In this document: positions 12,953 to 26,961 of the stretch, piece after piece | How positions within the stretch are numbered: position 1 is the stretch's first letter | Layout: each line of letters begins with the position of its first letter | Assembly (NCBI RefSeq): GCF_000275845.1 | Contig: NW_006766888.1 | Span: 864,944 to 928,943 of the forward strand | Direction of reading: 5' to 3' | From: Dichomitus squalens LYAD-421 SS1 | Lineage: Eukaryota > Basidiomycota > Agaricomycetes > Polyporales > Polyporaceae | Length of the DNA: 64,000 bases | Position numbers and translations under genes: made by a program | The notes under the pieces: generated by a model | Seen by the model: the letters and a program-made list of their open reading frames with translations, nothing else | What the model was told of the DNA's origin: nothing | Databases searched by the model: none

Positions 12953-14214
12953 TTAGCGGCGGTCCGACTCTGTGCGGTTCCGCCTCGAGTACGTCGTGCC
13001 CGATGCCACCTTCTCCTCCCAGTAGTTGGCGCCCTCGCCCTCGATCCAGTTGCCAGTCACGGGATCGCGCTCGAAGTCCCCGTCGCGATAGTTGTACCGT
13101 TGCTGAAGCAGTTTGAGAAGCGGGTTCCGCAGTGCAGGGTCCATGCGGACGCTCTCCCCTGGGAGGTAGCTGCCGACTCCGTGACGCGCGAGGCTCTCCT
13201 CGAAGAGCGCTTCCTCGAAAGTGCAGCCGCAGTTGAGATAGCCCGGCGGCGCCATGCGTGGGGGGTACACTCTCCGCTCTCGCCGAGAATCGTGCCATGC
13301 GCAGAGCGCGTTGCCAGCGCGATTCAAGGAGCAGAACAACTTGATACGCGCGTCGGTGCGCGCACGCCACTCTTCGTTGAAGGTGGGAGGAGGTGCCGGC
13401 GTGGGGAGAGGCGAGGGGAGGCCACCCGGGTAGATTCCGCGCGAAACTTCGGTTTCAAGCTCGCGGATGCGTCTCCGAGAAGACTCGGCTACCAGCTCTA
13501 GTTCACGGATACGCTGATGGAGTCTCTGTATCTCTTCATCCTTGCTGTGAGGAGAGTGACTGTGACGCGAGGGAGCGGGCGTGGAGGAAGGCGAGATGAC
13601 CATAGCAGCGGAGGATGCGGAGGAGTGGCCCCTCTGCTGGTAAGCGAACTGGTCGCTGTAGACTGGGGAGGGGATTCCGGGGGAGGTGTCGGGTGAACCG
13701 TACATCTGCAGATTGTACGGACCAAACGACCCGAACGCCCCCGACGGGCTAGCCGACGTAATGGGAGTGACAGGCGCGAGGTAAGTCATGTCGTCGGGCA
13801 CGTTCATGAACGGCGCTCCAGACATCGTAGTGGAGGTCGGAGACGACGTCCACGATGCCAGTCCGGAAGGCGGAGTGACTGACTGACGGGGTTGGACACT
13901 GATCTGGGCGTCGCCCATAGCACCCGAAAGGCTGGAGGTCGAACTGGAGTGCCCACGCATCCCGGTGCGCGATTGTAGGCGGCGGTGAGCCTCGCCCTAC
14001 AGATAGGAATTGTGAGCATGGGACACCAATCTACGATAGAGTTGCCAATCTCTCATACCTGCGGATAGCTGCCATATGCGAAGGAGGCAGCTTGCTGGTT
14101 GTCTCCACTCCCGCTTCGGCGGGATGCTGTCACGGCTGCTTGTGGGCTTCCCGAGAACTGGTCGTGTTCGGTTTTAACGCCGGATTGCCACGTTGCGTAG
14201 GGACCCTGAGACAT
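12953..14214 (-). CDS. Coiled-coil protein of unknown function
   Basis: Two exons, 14214-14059 and 13996-12953, are separated by a 62-nt intron with clean GT-AG sites in phase 0. They encode 399 residues. The first 195 residues or so are Ser/Pro/Gly-rich and probably disordered. Next comes a coiled coil of about 35 residues (KDEEIQRLHQRIRELE and following), then a Pro-rich linker. The C-terminal 150 residues are compact, with Cys, Trp and Asn-Tyr clusters (CSLNRAGNALCAWHDSRRER, GYLNCGCT, QRYNYRDGDFERDP). That part looks like a conserved fungal domain, but I cannot name it. A nuclear or transcription-linked role would be a guess from the disordered N-terminus. The CT-rich leader has an open frame in register upstream, so a longer N-terminus is possible. 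Confidence 0.8.
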
Positions 14215-16995
14215 TTTGAATAGTGTGTACTGGCGTTCCTCAATAGTACGGTATGGTGTTTTGTGGACGCGAGATGTGCGAGCTATCAATGAAGGACTGG
14301 GGCACGCGAGTCGTGCTGGGTTGGAGAAAGAGGCTGAGAACGTCGAAACCGAAGGAAAAAGGAAGGGAGAGGCGGGTGGCGAGGGAAGATAAGTAGCCAA
14401 CTTGAGGAACTCGACTCGAGAGTTGAGTGGCGGAGCGGTAGCAGTGAGCATGGCAGTATAAATCCGAAACGCGAGGGGCCGTGGCGGTGTACGGTGCTCT
14501 TGGAGAGGTAGCGGGAGGACGCTCTGTACTTACGCAATTGTGGGACTCATGCTATTCTGCCCATCGACGTTGTTGGGGAGATGATCAAATGTCGCGAGGG
14601 ACAGCGATCCTCGAGAGGCCTATGGCGGCAGGAGGTCCAGAGGGACCGAAATGACAGAAGCTTGGGAATCCCCGGAACGAGCGCAGCGGATGTGGACTGC
14701 CTTGGTCCAATCTGGGAGTGGAGACGAGAGTGGGACCTTTGTTGTAGAGAATCATCAGAAGCTGGGATACGCATGCGCCTTTGATAGTATGGTGATCGTA
14801 CATACGACGATATGGCCGAGGGATCTCAACACGCAACTACCACAGTTCGCATGGTAAGCAAGAGCACCGCCAAACTCAAACGCACCCATATGGCAGGCGA
14901 GATCCAGGGGTCGGAAGGACAACATGGAGACAAGTCGATATCCGGGACGATAGTGCGCATCCGAGGCAGCGCACCGGGCGACCCAGCAGCAGCTTGCATA
15001 GCGGTGTCGTCCGTTGGTTACTGATGATCTATCACGTGTCCCGACCTGTAAGGGCACGGCATCGACAGAGCTGTTCATTGGCTATGCCTGCCTGGCACGC
15101 CCGTCCTGCGCTCATGTCTGTAGCCAGAAGTAAACCAGGTGTCTATCACACGGGTGCCTCGCTATAATGAACTGTTTGACGGGCACGATATGGTGCACAA
15201 CATACACTGCATGAACCGCAAGCCACCAGTACATTCCGGCGGCACAACGGCAGGGCTAATCCTCCCCGACAGAGCGCCCAACATCAACATCACATCGCGG
15301 GCGCCGTCCCAGCCACGCCGCACAACCTTTGCTGAGAGTATTGGGACACCCCGCAGAGCCTTGTCAGCCAGAGGGAAGGCGAGAGAGCTCCCAAGACTCC
15401 GATAACGATATAGGGTGCACAGCATATTAAACATGCAATACTCTCAGAGCCGGTCCAGTCTTACTCACGGCTGTGATCCGCATGCTGATCATTGCGTCAT
15501 GTCCAGTCCCCCGGTGACCGCGCGGGGATAACCGCGACCGCAACGCGCGAGCCGACCCAGGGTCGATGTCTCATCTCAGGTCAGGGGGCGCCCCGCACAT
15601 ATGGCCGAACTACGCGTATGAAACTCCAGCAGCTTCGTAGGACGGGGAAGCATCGCTCATTGAAACATGCCGTCGCGGAGCGTGTAGTCAAAAGGTGGCA
15701 AAGAAGTGTGATAAGGCGATGGGTGTCGCTAGACATCCAGCTGGAAACCCGACCTGGCCCGGGACAGTCCGGCCGATTTAGACGTTTGTGTACGACAAGA
15801 CGACTGTGCCCGTCGTCGAGGAAAGGTACACTGGTACGTATGACGGTCGAGTTGTCTGCTAACGACGGACTTGACTTGTTAACAGCGCATCAATGATCTA
15901 TCGTCACGATTGACGCGTCAAGCGGCGACGGAATCATCTCCCAAACCCAAACTGGGGACTCGCCTCCTCGCGTGAGAGCGGCGTTGCTATTCCTACAGGC
16001 CAAGAGCGATCAGCTATTGATCATAAATACTGTCCAAAGAATCACCCATGGAGGACCCATGACCAGCACGCAATGGCAGGACAAGCTGGCCGGCATCGAG
16101 CGTAAGATAAGAAGCTGGTGCGTGATGATTGATGACAATACGAGAGCATGCATTGACCGCCGACGCCATACTCATGGCCTCGGATGGCGACGACAAGCAC
16201 AGCTGATCTACAGGACGATCAATAAACACAGTGCAATATGTCGAGATTGGAAATGACGCAAGAAGTCAAGAAGTCAGTTATGATGGAGACAATCGATGCG
16301 CCGCGCTCGACTCGACAACGATGCGCCATTCGTTCTGGCGGACCTGAAGCGGTCAATCACGGTAAATCGCAATGTACGACCACGCCGATGTCGAGTCCGT
16401 CCAGCTTCATCTTCGATCACCGCGCGTTGTATGCACACCCGACAACGAACGTTGGATCGGCACATCGAGCAGAAGGTCGGTAACAGTATGTCACCCAAGC
16501 TTCTTGCAGCCGAAGCGGCTAAGGACCTATGCAATGAAGAACACAACCCCTGCCACTCGACCTACCACCGGCTTGCCCATCGCCGCGATCTAATGACACT
16601 CAATGTAGTATCCAATCGCGAACTTGGATGGAAAGCTCATCTGACACCTTGCCCTTCAACACCTTCCTTCAAGCATTCGCTTGTCAATCTGCCAAGCGCG
16701 GCAGTAAGCAATAAATGTCGTACACCCATTCCTGATGAGCGATTTGAGTGTGCTGCGACTTGCATGCATGCCTGTGTCGCAGCACCGAGGAACAGCACCT
16801 GAATTAGAAGCACCAAGAGTACCCACAGTCGGCGCCCGGCATTGATACAGGCTGTGACCTGACAAACGGGCAGAGCTGACTGAAACTGTATTCAACGCAA
16901 CGCGATGGATGATACAGTGCAGGACACCCAGATATTGGAAGTGTCGAGGCTGACGCGCTGACGGACGTGAATTGAGTACTCATATGATCTGAGCC
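14215..16995. other. Long gene-poor stretch
   Basis: About 2.8 kb without a supportable gene. The first 250 bp or so are the leader and promoter of the coiled-coil gene. The rest has only short, motif-free frames on both strands, the longest 168 codons at 16296-16802 (+). I see no repeat or transposon ends. Confidence 0.45.
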
Positions 16996-17441
16996 TTACC
17001 CCTCGGGACGACCGTTGTCAAACGGGTTGTCGTATCGCACCACGTCCCGCCACGGCTTAGCCTTGGGAAGCACTTGACTAGAAGACATGGATAAAAATGA
17101 GTACCAGCGAGTGTGGGAACGTGTCTGATCATGAGCTTACCTTGACGGTGCGGGTATATGGACGGCCCCCGATTCTAGGTCCACGTCGACGAACCTTGTC
17201 ATCTCTACCGCTGGCCTGTTCGGACAACTTCACACGCCCAGTCAGCAAAGGTTCTTGCGCACAAGGTCCGTAGTGAGGACGATGAGTGGACTTGTACGTA
17301 CATCCTAAAGATGCGGGGAATAGGCAAACAATGCACCTTCAGCTGACCCTTGTCGACGTCTTCGGCAACGCATTTGTACTGCAGGATTTCTGCGAGGCGA
17401 CACTGTTCGCGGGGTTGCACGTTGTCTGGAGGGCTCGACAT
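16996..17441 (-). CDS. Small Som1-like mitochondrial protein
   Basis: Three exons, 17441-17302, 17215-17141 and 17077-16996, join in phase to give 98 residues. The N-terminal half reads CRLAEILQYKC, a gap of about 15 residues, then VHCLPIPRIFR. This resembles the Cys-rich pattern of Som1, a partner of the mitochondrial inner membrane peptidase. The C-terminal half (KAKPWRDVVRYDNPFDNG) is charged and looks conserved. There is no signal peptide. The third cysteine that usually follows the R-x-F-R motif in Som1 proteins is a methionine at the exon junction here, so the family call is tentative. It is divergent from SAH1, with 272 bp between the start codons. Confidence 0.6.
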
Positions 17442-17713
17442 GCTGCACGCAGAAGGTGGTACGACGCAGATATGAGTGTAACCTCAGTTGATACGCAAAA
17501 TGGACCGAAGCATGGAGGGAAAGAGCAGGCTCGCCTTGCGGACAGGCTTGCGGGGCAAACGATGTGCTGGATTAGATTAGCATACCCACGTGTGATTAGA
17601 TCCTCGAACGATTTGCGCGCAATAAAATTCGCGGCCGCCCGCCCTTCTTTCCCCCACTCCCACATCTCCCACATCCCCTTCTTCACTCTCAAAAACGCCA
17701 TTCTCTGAGCACG
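17442..17713. promoter_or_regulatory. Shared promoter, Som1-like / SAH1, with CT-rich leader
   Basis: Two start codons face apart across 272 bp. A strongly pyrimidine-rich run at about 17640-17690 lies just before the SAH1 start, as is common ahead of highly expressed fungal genes. No TATA box is clear. Confidence 0.5.
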
Positions 17714-19564
<1,851 letters not shown>

Positions 19565-20610
19565 GCGGCCACCGGGAACCTGACTGGTAGTCGTCGCGGC
19601 GTAACTTATTCAACTGCTACGCAGACGCTTACGGCCTCAACGCGCCTTCTCTCTTATATTGGAAAATTACAAGGACCAGGTAGATGGGATCCTCAACGGC
19701 CCTTGGTTAGAGGTTAGGTCAGGCGGAGGCTTGTTGGTGCTCCTCGAGCCGTAACAGGCTCGTCTCAGCGAGCCGACCACAGCGGAGGATGAACGCCGAG
19801 TGTGCAGCACGGTGTCGATGCAGACGTTGGCGACGGATGGTGGTAGTGATGATGCAACGGTTGGGCCTCAACGCGCCCGTCTTCACGAATATGTATGTCT
19901 CGTACGAGTGGATATAACACATCGGTCGAAGGAGTACTTGATGTCTGAGTATGAGTGTCTGGCATCTGATTCCCCTATCATGACATCCTACCAAGCTCCG
20001 AGGGAATCATCTTGTTTGGCGTATCGAACGAGACGCTATGTAGCGCCGTGTTAGACACGCAGTAGGGCGTAAACCCATGTAAGCGCGGACGCCTCTTCAG
20101 CTCCCGGGCTTGCCTGTTGAAGATGTCCACATGCGCGAAAATCCTCACAGCTAACACTCGAACGCGCCTTCGCACCCGTCCATAGTCCGTCAGCCGATGA
20201 TTATCGCGCAAGCCGGACATGTATAGGATTGACGCCGTCACCGTCACCGCCACAACGTTGCAACAAGTTCGATCTCGAGCTCCGTCCGCCTACAAGTATC
20301 CTCGTATGTCCGCAAGTTGATATTTCCGGACACACAGGGGCTCACCGCATGTCTATCACCGTGACCACGCGAACGGACGGTAGGACCGTCCGAGCGCGGA
20401 AGGTCCTGGTGGTTCCTATCATGATAGAAGGCGCGATTATCCAGATTCCCACTTGCTCTCCGCTGCACAGCGCTCAGCGGCATGCGCCGGTTCGTTGTTA
20501 GGCATTACTTTGCCAACGAAGAGCTGTTAGCACTCCGTCACACCTTTCCCAGGTAGCCAAGAACTTGCAAGGACTTCGAAATACACGAGTGGAAACTACC
20601 GCCAGCTACG
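19565..20610. other. Intergenic, no firm gene
   Basis: This is the 3' flank of SAH1 and 5' flank of the next gene. Frames on both strands are short and without motifs. Nothing is called. Confidence 0.5.
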
Positions 20611-22886
20611 ATGAGTACGAGCGTGTCGCCTTTGGGGCCCATCGACCCGGACTCCGTGCCTGAAGCGGAGACAGAGAAGTCGGCGCCATGGATCGTCCGC
20701 AAGCTCGTTGGTGTACGTTACTCGCTTCGTTTCTTTCTAGCCACCATCTAACCATCCGCGTGGATTCCTGCGTGCCCGTCTCCCTTGTCACTGGCATGTC
20801 ACATACACACAACCTTAAACCACCGTGTGTTTACCCTTCACGGCTGCTTACCATCGGCGGCAATGAATCCGCCAGTCTATGACTGGACGGATCGTGAGGT
20901 CTTCTTGGGAAACCCTGAGAGCTTCCGGAACGAGCGTCATCTGTCTTTCACCGGTATGTCCGTACGTACTCTAACGGTGGCAGCTCACTCGCTGACTGCT
21001 GGCCTCCCCGATGCATACTGGCCCACACGTCCTCGGATTTTTATGGACCTCGTGGTTAACGTGGTTTGGTGGACCTCGCGCTGGTGAAACAGTGGGGTGA
21101 CTCTTCCCCGCTTCTCCTGCCTTGTATTCGCTTCAGAGACCTTGCGGTACATACCATTATTGCGGCGACGGTATGGCACTCCCATTTTTCTGTGCTGGTC
21201 GCAGTGCTGACTCATCCATTTACCCATCACCATCCCCACTATGGTGCGCCGCATTTGGAACGGCATATGGACCCTTCCAATGCGTCGTCCTGCTTCTCGA
21301 ATCTTGACGATGGTCCCTGCCTGTTCTATCTCTGTTCTGGTTGAACAACACGCCGTCGCTACCCACATACACCTTTTTGAACACTCCACATATCCATCAC
21401 ACCCTCATCGCACGTGGAACAGGGTGGCGTCGCAGCCGTCGCGGCTCCTGTCATGGGACCCGTGTCCGACGCAGTTGTATCGACATTTGGCGATACCATC
21501 CTTGTCGAGATGGGCATGCACGTCGGCTTCGATCTGACCGCGAAGGCCGCAAACGACCTCATCTTCGACGGTACAATTCACGAACTCGTTCCTATACACT
21601 CTAGCCGCTTGCAGACGACCGGGATCAAGACCATGACCATCACGTTGAAGTACAAACATCTACCCGACGATGCATCGCTCGGTTTTTACCGCAGCGGGAT
21701 CCATAAGTGAGTTCCTGTCCTCATGGGTTGCGTGGCACGGTACGGGTCTTGAGCTTTGGGCTCTGGATGCAAGCGTTGCCTCCAGGGTCCCCATGAAACC
21801 AAGCACCAGTGCTTTCAATGTTGCGCCGTAGTTCTTCAAAGCGCGGGAGGTTGGCTTGCATGGATACTAACTGGACGATGTTCCGTTTCAGAGACAACTC
21901 CTTGTTCTCTAGCGTCATGGATTACCTCTCAATCGAGAAGGGGTGGTTTTCACCCTACCTATTTGCATCTGGTCGTAGACCCGTCATCCCGCGCTCCGTT
22001 AAGCCCGACATTGTTTTTTGCCACGGGCCCTTCCTCTCAGGTCCGTAATTGCCTCTTGACTCAACCCCCTCGATCGGCAAAGCCGTGGTACCGTCCGTGA
22101 CGACTAACCATCCTGTATCTTGCGATGTGCGTTCGACATCAATACACAGGCGACTACAGACTCGGCGAAACTTTGCTCGCGGAATCCGCGCAAGTGATCT
22201 CCTTCACCAAGGCACCCCCTCCGCCCGCTCCCTCCGAGCAGAGCACTCTGGCGCCATTGCAGTCCAGCCATTCCCTCTCGCTGAAACTCCCGAGCCTCTC
22301 GCAGACCTTCGCGCGCTCCCGTACGCCCTCTCCTGAGCCCGCGCTTGCCCCCCTCCCACCGCCACCGCAGCCGCGACGGCTCGTCGTCCTCGCGGTCGGC
22401 CTCAAGCCGCACCGGGCAGGGCTCTGGACGACCTCCCAGCGCCCGAGCGAGAGCGTGATCCAGTACCAGCTCCTGAACGGCTGCCCGGCGATCGTCGTGC
22501 CCGCGCGGCTCGGCGCACCGCTCCTCGCCTGGGACACGCTCACGCTCGAGCAGCTCTGGAAGGTGCAGCTGCCCGAGGGCGACGGCCCGCAGACCGCGAG
22601 CAAGGACGGGAAGTTCGAGGGGATCGTGGGCGTGCTGTACGAGTTCCTGGACCTGTGCGTCGATTGGGAGCGCTTGGTGCTGTCGACCGCGGGAGAGCAG
22701 GGCGGGGAGTCCGCTGCGGATGTGCAGGACGGGGATGCGCAGGTGGGCGAGGAGAAGAAGGAGGAGGCGGTGAAGGATGCCGTCGAGGTCCTCGTCGCGG
22801 CTGCGGTGAGAAGCGGGGCAAGCAAGGCCGTGAAGGATGAGATCGATAAGGAGCGGGCTGGGATTGCGATGTGGCGCATTCCTTGA
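20611..22886 (+). CDS. Unrecognised spliced gene
   Basis: A coding path begins at 20611 (MSTSVSPLGPIDPDSVPEAE) and continues through the exon VYDWTDREVFLGNPESF, then a hydrophobic piece near 21020-21080 (IFMDLVVNVVWWTS). I cannot fully phase 21060-21410. From about 21414 the chain is clear: FGDTILVEMGMHVGFDLTAK, then DNSLFSSVMDYLSIEKGWFS, then GDYRLGETLLAESAQVISFT, then a long last exon to 22886. The last exon holds a Pro/Ser linker and a domain with NGCPAIVVPARLGAPLLAWD, ending in an acidic, Lys-rich coiled stretch. The exons join with GT-AG sites in phase, so the gene is real. I do not recognise the family. It could be two genes, with the break near 21.1-21.4 kb. Confidence 0.6.
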
Positions 22887-23124
22887 AGGGACCGGACATG
22901 ATACGAGATTGCACCGGCACGCACGGCGTGTTGCATACTCGTAGATATACCAATGTCGACTGTCATACATATACCGGGAACACAGAAGAACATACTATGT
23001 ACCACATGTACGGACAGGCAAAAGTAACTTGTCAATGAGTGGTATGTGGAGAGTACATACAACGAAACACGGTAGATATGATATATAGCATCCAAACCTA
23101 GCTGTTCCGCGGCCATGGGAAGTC

Positions 23125-24645
23125 TCATACCGATATGTCCCACTGCTTCAGGAGTGCCTCCGCCGTGGCCCACACCTCATCGGCCAGTTTCTCGTCGTTG
23201 CACTGAGGGGCGGGCACATCGCCAAGCTTGCCGGCAGGCTGTAACAAGAGACCCTTCGTGTACTTCTCCTTTTCCGCTGTCACGGCCGGAGATGCGGTGG
23301 CTACGACAGAGGGGTGCGCTCCGATAGCTGGAGGCAGGAACGTCCTGCTCATGATAGCAGCGGCGAGCGTGCCGACGACAGGCAAACGGAAGAAGGGCTC
23401 GTTATAGACACCCTCTGGGAACCACGGACGGCGTCTGTGAATAGACCCTCCGGGCAGGGCACTCGCTTCACGTACCTGACCAGACGGCTCCAGGGTGGAC
23501 CGAGACGATCGTGATAGGCGTGCCTGCGGCGTCAAGCTCCGCCTGGAGCTTCCTTGCCCACAAGAATACGGCGAGCTTGGACTTCGCTGTGAAACACGTC
23601 AGGGACATTGCACCCAGCCTCCTGCGGGACCGATCGGACACGCACCGTAGCGGAGGATGGGCTGCAGAGGATGCAGCCCGAACTTCTCGTTGAGGTCCTC
23701 GACGTTTCGGAAGCGGACCTCGCGGCCTTTTAACTGGGACATTGCTATCGAGGAGACCTGCACAGGGGAGAATGAGACATTCGTGCAGATCGGAAGGGCC
23801 CGGCAGCTTACCCAGACGATGCGGACGTCCGCCTTCGGCTGCCTCGCAGTCTGCGTGAGGAGCGGCAGTAGGGCCCGAGTGAACACGACCGGAGAAATGA
23901 AGCTAGGTTGTGTGCTGTCATGATATGGGACGGGCCGGGCCAGACATACTTGAGCTTACTTGGTGACCATCGACTCGATGATGCCTGGGAAGTGGTCAGC
24001 TTCTACACTTCGATGCACAATGGCCACAGGGGGGTACGACGAAGCATGCAAGTCGGTTGTAAAACGCCTTATGCGACTCACCATCCTTGTTGAGTACGTA
24101 TTGTCCGTTCATGCTGGGCAAGATTATTTGAGCGCTCCGTCCCAATGTCGACCTCCTAGTACTTACACGCCGGCATTGTTGACTTGCGCGGAACATCAGC
24201 ACACTCTGAACCGACTCGGGCGAAGATCCATACGCACCGAGCACGTCCAACCTCGTCTCCCTCGCAGCGAACTTCTCCGCGCTCTCCTTCACCTTGCGCG
24301 GGTCGCCCAAGTCGAGCTTCAGCCACTCGACCGCCCCATTGCCCGGCTCGAGTCCCTCGGCGTGCAATCGCTCGATCGCGGCCTTGACGCGCGCCTCGCT
24401 GCGCCCCGCGATGTACACCTTCGCGCCCTTGCGCGCGAGGTACTGCACGGTCGTGAAGCCGATCCCGCTGCTGCAAGTTCCGCCGCTCATCAGCGCCTGT
24501 GACGGCATGGGCGGTTGGACCGCGATTCATTGAGCTGCACTTACTTCCCTCCGGTGACGATGATCACCTTCCCGGACAGGTCTGGGAGGTCCTTGATGGG
24601 ATCGAAGGGGTCGTGCTGAGGTTCTCTGGAGAAGAAGCTGCCCAT
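23125..24645 (-). CDS. Short-chain dehydrogenase/reductase
   Basis: NAD(P)-dependent oxidoreductase of the classical SDR fold, with unknown substrate. The first exon, 24645-24545, joins one starting at 24470 and completes the cofactor motif TGGNSGIG. NNAG follows near 24190, then ESMVTN, FTRALLPLL, the catalytic serine in VWVSSIAM, and the catalytic pair YAKSK around 23570. HPGAVW follows. The C-terminal part (FPEGVYNEPFFRLPVVG to the stop at 23125) is family-like, but it sits in a different frame. The only obvious intron, 23479-23439, leaves the frames out of register, which points to a one-base indel or an unusual splice. The variable C-terminus sets the substrate, so none is proposed. Confidence 0.82.
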
Positions 24646-26961
24646 GTTTGCAGAGGGTATTATGGCAACCGCACGCGTGTGGGACCCGACGCTACTTAGT
24701 GGTTGGTATACAGTACCCACGCGTAGCCGGTCGCGTAGGGCGGGCTCCAAATGGAGATGCTTACAGTCATCAACCGGCTGATGTCACACCCCCATCTCGT
24801 GTAACATATCGGCCATATCTCAAGTACTCCTCCAGATCTCTCCTTCATTCTTTTTGCACGACATTCTCTGTATATCTCTTTTGTTCTGTTCAGAATCTTG
24901 AGCACTGATTCCTGCTGTGGGCCAAGAAATTCTTGCACAAACATCGCAACTGTTACCCCATCTAGGCATGTGAAATTATTCACAAACAGGTTAGGTTGGA
25001 GATCACTTTCAAAGTCCATCCACATCGCGCTGGTAGGAACCACCGACCCTCGTGGATTTTCAGGGATATTCCTGAATAATCTGGGGGTCTGAGTAGCCAT
25101 AGAGCTCAGTGTTGTGTGCAAGATAACAAGATCTGCCTGATTAGCACCATAACAGACATCACGAGAGTTGAATCTAGTGTGACTCTATAGTAGGCAGGAC
25201 TGGCCAAAGATACACAGATCTATGTTCCAGACAATTGAGGTCATTTTGGAGCCTTTGTTCTCGCAATGAGAGTGTATATGGAATGTTGAACATATCAGAT
25301 GAGTCTGTTACGTTGGGCGGGAATGCCTATTCAGACGCTCAGGACGCAAAACTTCATCAACCAACATTTCTCTGGTTTCGTTCGATGTGGCTTTTCCGTA
25401 GCTATCCATCGGTGCCAAATGTGTGGGTACAGCCTCAAAATCAAGGCAGCAAAGGTGAAAACATATTTGGGCGTTACATTGGGCGGTTGATGACTGTAGT
25501 AATCGGCGAATAACTACGTAAGTAGGTCACTTTGAACGTAATCTTGCTAGTCCTGCGAGTACTAAAGCACGCACTTCAAGCCCGATTGATTTGAGCCACG
25601 CACCACTTTCTCTGAGACACTTCGAGGTGCGATTTGAACAGGTTTCCGCTATTGACGGTAGCTGATGTATCGTGAAATGCGTCATTTGCGTCTTCTCCGC
25701 TCAGAATGTCCAGGCTTGAATACTATAGTGTGTACTCCTGGCCAACGGTTGGCTAGCATCGATATGAATCGTAGTCTGACCTGCTTGAGACCTCGTAGAA
25801 AGCCGTCGACATGATCCCAGGGCATCCAACCCACGATATGTGGATAGGTGGGTGGATGCCGCCTTTCGGTCTGGCGCTTCTTCCGCGACACAGACGGGAT
25901 TCCACAATGTGTCGAAGCTTGTCAGCTGAACATGCGAGAGACATTTCACGGCACCCATACACCTCCGAAGCGTGGTAAAGGTATCCGTGAATGACGATGA
26001 CCCACATGCTCTGCCAGTGTTTGACGAAGGTATGGGCGCCAATGTCTTCGCCGGCGCGTCACTGTCACATGCACATGACCACGACGCGTCGCGATCAATG
26101 TACGAAGCGCGTAGCACGGCGGGCAAAGCGCCAGGATCCAAGCAGGGAAATCTGTGCAAGCATTTATGGGCAACGCAACCTGACCCTAGCGTTTTCCCAG
26201 TGGGCCTTTGTATCCCTCTTTGTGATTTGAGAAATCTTATGGGCACGTTGCATCGCCCGTATATTTAGCATAGATTTCCTCACCTGGACCATCGCGCTTT
26301 GCCTGCCGTGTATGAACGGCGTCGACCGCCTCCAACCCTGCCCGATCTCGCGCCAACATATCCTGACCAGTGCCATGGCTGTTATTGTACGGCATGAACG
26401 ACATCGAGAGCCCCCCATCATTCATTACAACGCCTTCCGATGCTTGCAGTCTCGCAGGCCTTGTCCACAAGTCAAACTCTCGTTCGCGTGGTTAGCCACC
26501 ATCCCGTTCTTGGCTTCTATTGTTGTGTCATTCGGTACGGAGAGACGACAGCGACAGGAGTGGATCATGGCAGGACATCCAATAGAGTTGGCGCCCACCG
26601 CGCCCCCAGCAAGCTCCGAAGGGGCGCCTCTGCGGTTACGTGAGCGGCACACAGCAAAATACCGACGCCGCGTCAACTCGGTCTGCAGCTTGTCCCAAGC
26701 CCATCATCCGCGGCCTGTACCTCACCTCGCCGCCACCAGTATTTTTACCACCCTTGCACCTTGTGTGCCTCCCCGGTCGTCCTCCAAGTCCTCTTGACCA
26801 CTCTCTCCTGTCCAGCGGCCGCAGCGTCACGGGGTTATCGATTGCACCGTGCCCTTCATTCTCTGCTTCTCTCGACTCCTTTCTGCGCTTGCTCATCGAT
26901 CTTCGTTACGTCTGGCACTCGTGTCTCCTCATACGCAGTCTTTACAGCTACCTCAAAACAC
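24646..26961. other. Gene-poor stretch with an AT-richer island
   Basis: The part from about 24800 to 25700 is visibly richer in A and T than the flanks, and its texture differs from nearby genes. It holds a reverse-strand open frame from 25100 to 24696 (start MATQTPRLFRNIPEN) without a known motif. From 26200 to 26961 the sequence is the 5' flank of the LARP gene. I found no terminal repeats or target duplications. Confidence 0.4.
24696..25100 (-). CDS. Possible orphan ORF in AT-richer island
   Basis: The open frame has 134 codons and begins MATQTPRLFRNIPEN. It has no recognisable domain, signal peptide or membrane segment. It deserves mention only because it fills an island whose base composition differs from its surroundings. 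It may be an exon of a decayed gene or chance. Confidence 0.15.
   Translation of the reverse strand: MATQTPRLFRNIPENPRGSVVPTSAMWMDFESDLQPNLFVNNFTCLDGVTVAMFVQEFLGPQQESVLKILNRTKEIYRECRAKRMKERSGGVLEIWPICYTRWGCDISRLMTVSISIWSPPYATGYAWVLYTNH

Noticed and set aside
16296..16802. 168-codon plus-strand frame in the gene-poor stretch
   Set aside because: Overlapped by equally open frames on the other strand, no motif, no splice sites that extend it.
22104..23173. 288- and 339-codon minus-strand frames
   Set aside because: They lie opposite the long last exon of the 20.6-22.9 kb gene, whose plus-strand frame is tied to upstream exons by splice sites. The minus frames have none.
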